DNA of 6,215 nucleotides, from NCBI GenBank assembly GCA_003519965.1, contig DOVS01000334.1, positions 1 to 6,215 of the forward strand. The letters run 5' to 3'. Numbering within the stretch: position 1 is the first letter of the stretch; each line of letters starts with the position of its first letter. The stretch is from Betaproteobacteria bacterium (GTDB taxonomy: Bacteria; Pseudomonadota; Gammaproteobacteria; Burkholderiales; UBA9220). Below, in pieces: positions 1 to 5,473 of the stretch. The notes under the pieces were generated by a model that searched no databases, had not been told where the DNA came from, and worked only from the letters and a program-made list of their open reading frames with translations. The position numbers were made by a program, and so were the translations under genes.

Positions 1-1026
1 CACGCCGCCTACGACTCCGCCGAACCAGGCGTGGTGTTTATCGATCGGGTCAACCAATCGAATAATCTCCATTATTGCGAGCGGATTACCGCGACCAATC
101 CGTGCGGTGAAGTGCCTTTGCCGCCGTATGGCGCGTGTGATTTGGGTTCTATTAATCTCACCTGTTTCGTTAGCGATCCGTTTAGTGCGCACGCCGCACT
201 CGATATGGCGGGGGTACGGGAGACCGCGGCGTTGGCGGTGCGCTTACTGGATAATGTGTACGACATTTCCCATTTTCCCCTGGAAAAGCAGCGCCGCGTG
301 GCGCATGCTTCGCGCCGGATCGGCCTGGGGATTACTGGCTTGGCCGACGCCTTAATCATGTTGGGCGTTCGTTATGGGAGTCAACAATCATTCACTACCG
401 CGCATGAGATCATGGCGGCGATCTGCCGCAGCGCTTATCGCGCTTCGATCGAATTGGCGCGGGAACGCGGTGTTTTTCCATCGTTCGATGCCGAGCCCTA
501 TCTTGCGGGCGCATTCGTTTCTTGTTTGCCTCAGGATATTCGTGACGGCATTCGGCGTCATGGCATACGCAATAGCCATGTGACGGCCATTGCGCCGACT
601 GGCACGATTAGCTTGTTGGCCGGCAATATTTCCAGTGGCTTGGAGCCCGTCTTCGCGTTCGCGGGACAACGGCGTGTCCGTAACGCGGCGGGTCAGACAG
701 AAACGGTGACGGTTTCCGATTACGCCTATCAGTACTATCGACGCACACGGGGAGCGGATGCGCCGCTGACCGATGCGTTTGTGCGGGCAACGGAAATCGA
801 ACCGGGTCAGCATCTTGCCATGCAATCAACTTTGCAGGCCCACGTGGATAATGCAATTTCCAAGACCATTAACATTCCCGAAAATTATCCGTTTGACGCC
901 TTTGCCGATTTATATTGGCAAGCCTATCAAGCGGGTCTGAAAGGATGCACGGTCTTTCGTCCGAATCCGATCACCGGCGAAGTGCTCCAACCCATCGGCA
1001 TCGCCGAAAAAGAGTGTTGTTCCTGA
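1..1026 (+). CDS. nrdJ: Adenosylcobalamin-dependent (class II) ribonucleoside-diphosphate reductase, C-terminal part
   Basis: This enzyme reduces ribonucleotides to deoxyribonucleotides in the cytoplasm, using a B12-derived radical and no oxygen. The reading frame is open from base 1, so the 5' end lies outside the window and 341 codons are visible. The fragment begins in the segment [10 protein letters not shown] and continues into NPCGE (codons at 97-111), whose Asn, Cys and Glu match the catalytic loop of the family; the Cys codon is at 103-105. It is followed by [11 protein letters not shown], with the second redox Cys at 136-138. A PTGTIS phosphate-binding loop lies near 595, followed by SGLEPVF, and the motif [11 protein letters not shown] lies near the end. 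The visible protein ends ECCS; a C-terminal Cys pair is the usual shuttle for re-reducing the active site. The TGA at 1024-1026 is odd: the five codons after it read DREAN and then TGA at 1042-1044, as if the normal tail were cut off. The domain identity is very secure. The choice of nrdJ over another class II symbol is less certain. Confidence 0.93.
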   Translation, partial: HAAYDSAEPGVVFIDRVNQSNNLHYCERITATNPCGEVPLPPYGACDLGSINLTCFVSDPFSAHAALDMAGVRETAALAVRLLDNVYDISHFPLEKQRRVAHASRRIGLGITGLADALIMLGVRYGSQQSFTTAHEIMAAICRSAYRASIELARERGVFPSFDAEPYLAGAFVSCLPQDIRDGIRRHGIRNSHVTAIAPTGTISLLAGNISSGLEPVFAFAGQRRVRNAAGQTETVTVSDYAYQYYRRTRGADAPLTDAFVRATEIEPGQHLAMQSTLQAHVDNAISKTINIPENYPFDAFADLYWQAYQAGLKGCTVFRPNPITGEVLQPIGIAEKECCS

Positions 1027-1210
1027 GATCGCGAAGCCAATTGAAAGGGGCGTCCGGCAGGTTTTCCATGGTCGAATATTCAGGTAAACTAAGCGCCTTT
1101 ATGACAGCAAGCTTCTCTAAGGAACGTCGTGGAAGCTTCACCGATGTTGCTCCAAGCCCACCGGCTTAAACGCGAAGGCGTACCCCCTGCTGATTGATGG
1201 ATTTGAACGT
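1027..1210. other. Gap between nrdJ and dapA with a possible 22-codon leader ORF
   Basis: This stretch of 184 bp holds no recognisable gene. Its first 18 bases are the possible lost tail of nrdJ. I see an inverted repeat AAGCTTC (1109-1115) / GAAGCTT (1132-1138) with a 16-nt spacer. A GTG-started 22-codon frame at 1129-1197 has an AAGGA ribosome-site-like stretch at 1119-1123 and ends 13 nt before the dapA ATG. I found no convincing -35/-10 pair and no terminator. The dapA promoter, if any, should lie here, because dapA has only a weak Shine-Dalgarno match. Confidence 0.35.
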
Positions 1211-2092
1211 ATGCTGAAAGGCAGTTTAGTTGCGGTTGTAACCCCGATGCATGAAGATGGGGCGCTGGATTTAGCACGCTTGCGCGCGCTGGTGGATTTT
1301 CATGCGGCCGAAGGCAGCGACGGCATCGTCGTTGTCGGCACCACGGGCGAATCGCCTACGGTGACATTCGACGAGCATTGCCGGTTAATTCGCACCGTGG
1401 TCGAACAGGCGGGAAAGCGTTTGCCGGTTATTGCCGGAACGGGCGCTAATTCGACTCAAGAGGCGGTTGCATTAACGCGCTGCGCCAAGGAGGCGGGGGC
1501 GGATTATTGTTTGCTGGTGACGCCCTATTACAATAAACCGACGCAAGAAGGCATGTATCGTCATTTCAGGACGATTGCCGAAGCGGTGGCTATTCCGCAA
1601 ATACTCTATAATGTGCCCGGTCGGACGGGGAGCGATCTGTCCAACGAGACGATCCTACGCTTGGCGCAAGTTCCCAATATCGTCGGCGTCAAGGATGCGA
1701 CTGCTAACTTGGAGCGGGCGGCGGACTTGCTGTTTCGCGCACCGCCGGATTTCAAAGTATACAGCGGCGACGACGGCACGGCGCTGGCGCTGATGTTGCT
1801 GGGGGGGCATGGCGTGATTTCGGTGACGGCCAATATCGCACCGCGGATGGTGCACGAAATGTGTCTTGCCGTTTTTGCGGGAGAACTGGCGCAAGCGCGC
1901 TCGATCAACGGCCGCCTGTCGGCGTTGCACAAAAAATTGTTTGTCGAGGCGAACCCGATACCGGTGAAGTGGGCGGTGCAAAAAATGGGGCTGATCGACG
2001 GCGGCATCCGGTTGCCGCTGACGCCGTTATCGGCGGTGTATCATGAAGAAGTGGCGCAGGCGATGCGGCTGGCGGCGCTTTTAGATCAATGA
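1211..2092 (+). CDS. dapA: 4-hydroxy-tetrahydrodipicolinate synthase
   Basis: DapA condenses pyruvate with L-aspartate semialdehyde, the first committed step towards diaminopimelate (cell wall) and lysine, in the cytoplasm. The 293-residue length fits the family (E. coli 292), and the protein is a single TIM-barrel domain. All key residues fall at the E. coli numbering: Thr44-Thr45 in GTTGES, Tyr107 in TPYYNKP, Tyr133 and Arg138 in YNVPGRTG, and the Schiff-base Lys161 in GVKDAT. The start is supported by the family-typical opening [13 protein letters not shown]; there is no other ATG upstream in the open frame. The ribosome site is weak (only a GATGGA-like stretch), so translation may be coupled to something upstream or depend on mRNA structure. 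It is followed by bamC after 16 nt, so the two are probably co-transcribed. Feedback inhibition by lysine is known in the family but cannot be judged from this sequence. Confidence 0.97.
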   Translation: MLKGSLVAVVTPMHEDGALDLARLRALVDFHAAEGSDGIVVVGTTGESPTVTFDEHCRLIRTVVEQAGKRLPVIAGTGANSTQEAVALTRCAKEAGADYCLLVTPYYNKPTQEGMYRHFRTIAEAVAIPQILYNVPGRTGSDLSNETILRLAQVPNIVGVKDATANLERAADLLFRAPPDFKVYSGDDGTALALMLLGGHGVISVTANIAPRMVHEMCLAVFAGELAQARSINGRLSALHKKLFVEANPIPVKWAVQKMGLIDGGIRLPLTPLSAVYHEEVAQAMRLAALLDQ

Positions 2093-2095
2093 GAG

Positions 2096-2100
2096 AAGGA
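2096..2100 (+). promoter_or_regulatory. Ribosome binding site of bamC
   Basis: AAGGA lies 8 nt before the ATG at 2109. An earlier ATG at 2101 is closed after three codons (ATG GCA AGA TGA), so this site fixes the start at 2109. Confidence 0.7.
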
Positions 2101-2108
2101 ATGGCAAG

Positions 2109-3254
2109 ATGAGATTCGATACGCTGACGGGACTGATTGCCGCCGCCGCGCTACTGGCAGGGCTGGCGGGGTGCAGTTCCATGCCGTCGCTGAACGGCAA
2201 GAAAATCGATTATAAATCCGCCAGCGCCAGTTCGCTGCCTTCATTGGTGGTTCCTCCCGACCTTACCGCCCCTAGCGCCGATAATCAATATGCAGTCCCA
2301 GCCGTCAAGGCTGACGGCGCAACGACATTTTCCGCATATCGCAAAGGACAAGGCGTCCAACAGCAGCGCCAAATGAGTACGCTGTTACCGGAGGAACCCA
2401 AGGTCAGTATGCATCGCGCTGGTTCGGAGCGGTGGTTGGTGGTTAACATGGTCCCGGCGAAAGTCTGGCCGATCATGAAGGCATTCTGGCAGGAAAACGG
2501 TTTTATTATCAAAACCGAAATACCGGCTGCTGGCATTATGGAGACCGACTGGGCCGAGAATCGCGCTAAGATTCCTGAAGGTCCCATTCGCCGGTTGTTG
2601 GGAAAGATTGTCGATAATTTATATTCGACTCCCGAACGAGATAAGTTTCGCACCCGTCTGGAGCGTGGCGTCAAGCCCGGCACGACCGAGATATACATCA
2701 GTCATCGCGGCATGTATCAAGTCATCGAAGGCGGCGATGGCGGCGACCGCGCCATATGGGAGCCGATGCCGCCGGATCCCGGGCTGGAGGCGGAAATGTT
2801 GCGCCGGGTGATGGTGCGCTTCGGGGTGCAGAAGGCGCGCGCTAACGCCATGGTGGCGACCGAGAATGTGCGCGAGCATGCGGTGCTGACTAAGCTTCCC
2901 GATGGGAGTTCCCTGCTGACTATGCTGGATCCTTTTGACCGCGCTTGGCGGCGTGTCGGTCTGGCGCTGGATCGGGTCGGATTCACCGTGGAGGATCGTG
3001 ACCGCGCTAAAGGAATTTATTATGTCCGCTATATTAATCCCGAGGCAGGAGATGCTTCCAACGATCAAGGATTCTTATCTAAGCTGGCTTTCTGGAGAAG
3101 TCATAGCGATAAGCCCGGCAAAGTGCAATACCAAGTACATGTGAAGAAGACCGCTCAAGGCAGCGCGGTTGACGTGCGCGACAAAGACGGCAAGCCGGAC
3201 AACTCAACGACGGCGGGAAAAATTATTAGTCTGCTGTACGGCCAATTAAAATAA
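2109..3254 (+). CDS. bamC: Outer-membrane protein assembly lipoprotein BamC (NlpB)
   Basis: BamC is a lipoprotein subunit of the BAM complex, which folds beta-barrel proteins into the outer membrane. The protein has 381 residues, close to the family's usual size. It opens with a short hydrophobic signal segment and a lipobox L19-A20-G21-C22; Ser follows Cys22, so no inner-membrane retention Asp is present and outer-membrane sorting is expected. Then comes the extended N-terminal segment with IDYKSA and LPSLVVPPDLTAP, which in E. coli BamC binds BamD. Two helix-grip domains follow: about residues 107-215 (RWLVVNMVPAKVW to SHRGMYQVI) and about 263-380 (DGSSLLTMLDPFDRAWRRVG, then GIYYVRYINPE). 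The gene sits directly after dapA, an arrangement also found in E. coli (dapA-nlpB). Its TAA stop overlaps the ATG of the next gene by one base. Identification is very secure. Confidence 0.95.
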   Translation: MRFDTLTGLIAAAALLAGLAGCSSMPSLNGKKIDYKSASASSLPSLVVPPDLTAPSADNQYAVPAVKADGATTFSAYRKGQGVQQQRQMSTLLPEEPKVSMHRAGSERWLVVNMVPAKVWPIMKAFWQENGFIIKTEIPAAGIMETDWAENRAKIPEGPIRRLLGKIVDNLYSTPERDKFRTRLERGVKPGTTEIYISHRGMYQVIEGGDGGDRAIWEPMPPDPGLEAEMLRRVMVRFGVQKARANAMVATENVREHAVLTKLPDGSSLLTMLDPFDRAWRRVGLALDRVGFTVEDRDRAKGIYYVRYINPEAGDASNDQGFLSKLAFWRSHSDKPGKVQYQVHVKKTAQGSAVDVRDKDGKPDNSTTAGKIISLLYGQLK

Positions 3255-4024
3255 TGCGTTTCGCCTCCCTCGGCAGCGGCAGCAGCGGTAATGCGCTGGT
3301 GGTGGAAGGGGGCGGGACCCGGTTATTGATCGACTGCGGTTTCGGTGTTCGGGAAACGGGGCGGCGCTTGGAACGCTTGTCGCTCCAGCCGGAAGATATT
3401 TCCGCTGTGTTGGTGACTCACGAGCATACAGACCATACGAGCGGCGTGTTCGGCTTCGCGCGAAAGCATCGGCTTTCCGTTTGGCTGACGCACGGCACCC
3501 TCAGCGCTCTTGGCGATAAGGCGCCAGAGGCGGCGGCGCTGCATCTTATCGATACGCATGCCGCATTCCATATCGGCGGCGTCGAAATTACACCGTTTCC
3601 CGTTCCTCATGACGCACGCGAACCAGTGCAGTTCGTTTTTGGCGATGGCGCCCGCCGCTTGGGCGTGGTGACCGATACCGGTTGCGCGACGACGCATATC
3701 GAGGCGATCCTCGGCGGGTGTGACGCCTTAGTCTTGGAGTGCAATCATGATGTGGCGATGTTGCGCGACGGCCCCTATCCTCTCGCGTTAAAGCGGCGAG
3801 TCGGTGGCCGCTTGGGGCACCTGAGCAACGACGAGGCCGCTGATTTATTAGCTTCTCTGGATGTCGGGGGATTACAGCATATTGTTGCGGCCCACCTCAG
3901 TGAACGCAATAATCGTCCCGCGTTGGCAAGAAAAGCCCTCAGCCGGGTGCTAAGTTGCGAAACAGCGTGGGTGGCGGTGGCGGAGCAAAATGAAGGCCTT
4001 GGCTGGCGCCATATTTGCCAATAG
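3254..4024 (+). CDS. MBL-fold metallo-hydrolase, YycJ/WalJ-like
   Basis: This is a 256-residue single-domain metallo-beta-lactamase-fold protein, probably a cytoplasmic two-metal hydrolase; the family includes YycJ/WalJ, a proposed DNA nuclease. It begins with the family's MRFASLGSGSSGNALVVE strand, followed by LLIDCGFG. The metal-binding set is complete: H56-E-H58-T-D60-H61, then His119 in VPHDAREP, Asp141 in VVTDTG and His214 in AAHLSERNN. LECNHD (162-166) and GHLSNDEA (188-195) are further family motifs. There is no signal peptide. The ATG overlaps the bamC TAA in a TAATG junction, and no Shine-Dalgarno sequence is visible before it, so translation is probably coupled to bamC. A strong terminator follows 50 bp after the stop, making this the last gene of the dapA operon. 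The substrate is not known from sequence. Fold and subfamily are secure; the nuclease role is inferred from relatives. Confidence 0.9.
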   Translation: MRFASLGSGSSGNALVVEGGGTRLLIDCGFGVRETGRRLERLSLQPEDISAVLVTHEHTDHTSGVFGFARKHRLSVWLTHGTLSALGDKAPEAAALHLIDTHAAFHIGGVEITPFPVPHDAREPVQFVFGDGARRLGVVTDTGCATTHIEAILGGCDALVLECNHDVAMLRDGPYPLALKRRVGGRLGHLSNDEAADLLASLDVGGLQHIVAAHLSERNNRPALARKALSRVLSCETAWVAVAEQNEGLGWRHICQ

Positions 4025-4073
4025 GAGACGTAGTATGCGACACCCTCCGCACCTCGCTTGCGGCAGGGAGCGG

Positions 4074-4097
4074 AAAGCCGGCCTTGCGCCGGCTTTT
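4074..4097 (+). terminator. Intrinsic terminator ending the dapA-bamC-MBL operon
   Basis: A perfect 9-bp stem AAAGCCGGC (4074-4082) / GCCGGCTTT (4088-4096) encloses a 5-nt loop and runs into TTTT. The A-rich left arm means it can also act on the minus strand, where the small lipoprotein gene ends 21 bp away. The minus-strand U run is only three bases before CC, so that direction is probably weaker. Confidence 0.9.
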
Positions 4098-4117
4098 GGT
4101 CGTATGGTGCGCGCCGC

Positions 4118-4324
4118 TTAGTGTTTATCGTTAGTGGCGGGTGCGGTGGCGCTATGCTCCGGCTCGGCGGTTTTCGTCATGGGTGCGGGTGCGGGGGTTG
4201 CTGGCGCTGTCGTAGCGGGTGCGGCCGCTTCGGGCGCAGCGGCTGGAGTCGAAGCTTCTTGTTTTTTACCGCAACCGGTTAAGGAGAGAGCGAGTAGAGC
4301 GGCAAGCAGCACAGAATATTTCAT
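4118..4324 (-). CDS. Small Ala/Pro-rich lipoprotein
   Basis: This encodes a 68-residue predicted lipoprotein. The N-terminus MKYSVLLAALLALSLTGC is a textbook type II signal: Lys2, a hydrophobic core and lipobox L15-T16-G17-C18. Gly follows the Cys, so outer-membrane sorting is likely. The mature part is about 50 residues and low in complexity: GKKQ, then Ala, Pro and Thr repeats (PAAAPEAAAPATTAPATPAPAP), then a charged tail ending NDKH. Such a tail probably forms a flexible periplasmic tether without a catalytic domain. I chose the ATG at 4324 because AAGGTG lies 7 nt upstream; a GTG three codons earlier (4333) falls inside that ribosome site. It resembles the short lipoproteins often annotated beside housekeeping genes. 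LptM (YifL) was considered, but its conserved GLKGPLY segment after the Cys is missing. The gene converges with the dapA operon and is divergent from bcp. The function is unknown; coding status is likely. Confidence 0.75.
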   Translation of the reverse strand: MKYSVLLAALLALSLTGCGKKQEASTPAAAPEAAAPATTAPATPAPAPMTKTAEPEHSATAPATNDKH

Positions 4325-4330
4325 TCGATT

Positions 4331-4336
4331 CACCTT
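4331..4336 (-). promoter_or_regulatory. Ribosome binding site of the small lipoprotein gene
   Basis: AAGGTG on the minus strand sits 6-7 nt before the ATG at 4324. It contains the alternative GTG start, which it therefore argues against. Confidence 0.6.
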
Positions 4337-4344
4337 TTTAATGT

Positions 4345-4350
4345 GTTATA
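4345..4350 (-). promoter_or_regulatory. Possible -10 element for the lipoprotein gene
   Basis: TATAAC on the minus strand matches five of six bases of the sigma-70 -10 consensus. The hexamer 17 nt upstream (CTTACG) matches the -35 consensus poorly, and the resulting leader would be very short (about 14 nt). This is a weak candidate. Confidence 0.25.
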
Positions 4351-4410
4351 AATCAGTTTGTTGGCAGCGTAAGTTTGGAGTATGCGGCCAGTAGGAATTG
4401 TAGCATCCTT

Positions 4411-4500
4411 ATTATTTATTTTCTATAAGACAATTGGAGTTATAGAAATAAATATTCTACAAAATCATGTTGATTTATAGCAATTAATATGTATTCATCA
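4411..4500. other. Sharply AT-rich island between the lipoprotein gene and bcp
   Basis: Only 17 of these 90 bases are G or C, while both flanks are clearly GC-richer. The island contains two dyads: 4420-4448, and AAATCA (4462-4467) / TGATTT (4471-4476) around TGT. It has no ORF of note. It lies upstream of both divergent genes, so a promoter or protein-binding region is the simplest reading; an insertion scar or a foreign remnant is also possible. Confidence 0.6.
4420..4448. promoter_or_regulatory. Operator-like dyad in the AT island
   Basis: The arms TTTCTATAA (4420-4428) and TTATAGAAA (4440-4448) are perfect 9-bp inverted repeats around an 11-nt centre that itself contains the palindrome CAATTG (4431-4436). 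The half-site distance of 20 bp centre to centre, about two helical turns, suits a dimeric DNA-binding protein. The AU-rich arms would make a weak RNA hairpin with no U tract, so a terminator is unlikely. The regulator is unknown. Confidence 0.4.
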
Positions 4501-4517
4501 TTCGTTCGTCAAGGTCT

Positions 4518-4865
4518 ATTTGCTAGCAGTTTTATGCTAAAGTCATTTTTGACGGTGGCGAGCGCGATCGGCAGGGAGGCGTCGCGAGCATAGCCGCATT
4601 TGCTAGCAAATGCGTGTGCGTCTTACGCGAGCGTATGCCCCAGAGACATGGCTCGGACGGCGTGAATGATCGCGGGCGATTAGGGTTTCGCATGGCGACG
4701 ATGCTAGAAAATAGGCGCGGAGGGCGTTTCTGACTATTCGTCTCACAGGATAGGCGGGCCGCTTGTGCTCTAGCCCGGTCACGATGAACACCGCACAGAC
4801 GACATAGCCCAGCGGTGGAGCGCACGGGTAGACGCGCGGCGGCAACTGCGCCTGGCTTTAGGATG
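4518..4865. repeat. GC-rich non-coding block, possibly a dispersed repeat
   Basis: This block of about 350 bp lies between the AT island and the bcp leader; the limits given are approximate. It is GC-rich and has several short palindromes, including the 20-bp one at 4595-4614. On the minus strand it stays open in two overlapping frames (4532-4825 and 4603-4845), whose translations are rich in Arg, Ser, Pro and Cys and show no domain. Neither has a good ribosome site. This pattern fits a structured or repeated non-coding element more than a gene. The conceptual peptides look to me like ones that recur in gammaproteobacterial genomes, but that is an impression I cannot verify here. A decayed gene is the alternative. 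Confidence 0.35.
4595..4614. repeat. Perfect 20-bp palindrome with a repeated core
   Basis: CGCATTTGCTAGCAAATGCG reads identically on both strands with no spacer. Its half ATTTGCTAGCA (4598-4608) also occurs at 4518-4528, exactly 80 bp upstream, where the central 8-bp palindrome TGCTAGCA is kept but the outer arms are not. As RNA it would form a stem with no proper loop, so a DNA-level role (binding site or recombination site) is easier to picture. Confidence 0.6.
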
Positions 4866-4984
4866 AGGCGTGTACTGGCGGCTTTGTTTTGTTTTCATAG
4901 CATACAGGTTGGCAACGCAGCGAAAAAATCGGTTCTCCCGGCTTTTCTTTGCGTGCGTTCGGCTAAAAATGAGTGTTCCCGTTG

Positions 4985-4991
4985 AAAGGAG
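4985..4991 (+). promoter_or_regulatory. Ribosome binding site of bcp
   Basis: AAAGGAG lies 8 nt before the ATG at 5000. It decides the start: an in-frame GTG at 4973 would put this site inside the gene and add nine residues before the conserved N-terminus. Confidence 0.8.
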
Positions 4992-4999
4992 ACACCCAT

Positions 5000-5473
5000 A
5001 TGTTGCAATGCGGCGCATTCGCACCGGATTTCAGCTTGCCTGATGTGGACATGGAAATGGTCGGCTTATCCGATTTCCGAGGAATAGTCGTGGTGTTGTA
5101 TTTTTATCCGCGTGACGATACGCCGGGATGCACTCAAGAGGCGATTGAGTTTAGCGACTTGGAAGACGCGTTTAGGGAATTGAACGCTGTCGTGCTCGGC
5201 GTTAGTCGGGACGACTGTTTGCGTCATGCCGATTTCCGCGATAAACATGGGTTGGCCGTGCGTTTGTTATCCGATGCCGATGGCGAGCTATGCGACCGTT
5301 ATGGCGTATGGCGGGAGAAGGAGAGCGATGGGGTTAAGCGCATGGGTGTTCTTCGCTCGACCTTTGTCATCGACCCGGCCGGGATCGTTCGTCATGCGCT
5401 GTACGGCGTCACTCCCAAGGGCCATGCCGCGGAGGTGCTGGCGCTAGTCAGCGCGATGTCGTCGAAGGATTAG
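5000..5473 (+). CDS. bcp: Thiol peroxidase of the Bcp/PrxQ peroxiredoxin family
   Basis: Bcp reduces hydrogen peroxide and organic hydroperoxides in the cytoplasm, with thioredoxin as the usual electron donor. The protein is 157 residues from the chosen ATG, which matches the family (E. coli 156). It is one thioredoxin-fold domain: APDFSLPD near the start, then [11 protein letters not shown] with peroxidatic Cys44 and its Thr41 and Pro37, and the conserved Arg119 in LRSTFVID. Resolving cysteines are unusual. The E. coli-type partner five residues after the peroxidatic Cys is Ile49, and the position used in the PrxQ subtype (the Cys of NFC in relatives) is Arg80. Cys4, Cys73 and Cys98 remain. 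Either Cys73 replaces the usual partner or the enzyme works as a 1-Cys form. The gene stands alone on the plus strand, and its last four bases overlap the stop of the convergent mutS. Confidence 0.93.
   Translation: MLQCGAFAPDFSLPDVDMEMVGLSDFRGIVVVLYFYPRDDTPGCTQEAIEFSDLEDAFRELNAVVLGVSRDDCLRHADFRDKHGLAVRLLSDADGELCDRYGVWREKESDGVKRMGVLRSTFVIDPAGIVRHALYGVTPKGHAAEVLALVSAMSSKD

Noticed and set aside
388..825. Antisense ORFs inside nrdJ, and similar ones inside dapA, bamC, the MBL gene and mutS
   Set aside because: They are mirror frames of well-identified genes in GC-rich DNA, with no independent protein signature.
1024..1060. Selenocysteine at the nrdJ TGA
   Set aside because: The region just after the TGA forms no convincing SECIS hairpin. 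Only a short imperfect GAAAG/TTTTC pairing is visible, and no selenocysteine genes are in the window.
1801..1807. G7 run inside dapA as a phase-variation tract or frameshift
   Set aside because: It encodes the normal [10 protein letters not shown] segment and the frame is intact to a full-length protein.
4035..4121. 28-codon ORF after the MBL gene with a GGAG-like site upstream
   Set aside because: It runs straight through the operon terminator and has no recognisable content, so it is most likely chance.
4532..4845. Minus-strand ORFs at 4532-4825 and 4603-4845 as real genes
   Set aside because: They overlap each other in different frames, have no good ribosome site and no domain, and have an Arg/Ser/Pro/Cys-rich composition typical of non-coding GC-rich DNA.
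4533..4904. TATGCTA (4533-4539) and TAGCATA (4898-4904) as terminal inverted repeats of a mobile element
   Set aside because: Seven bases over a 370-bp span is too little, flanking bases do not match, and I saw no target-site duplication.
4325..4999. A tRNA, tmRNA, RNase P RNA or other known structured RNA in the large gap
   Set aside because: I looked for CCA-ended tRNA-like ends, a T-arm GGTTCGA motif and the RNase P GAGGAAAGTC core and found none.
4779..5024. Minus-strand ORF overlapping the start of bcp
   Set aside because: It covers the bcp ribosome site and N-terminus in antisense and shows no domain. The bcp frame explains the conserved sequence.
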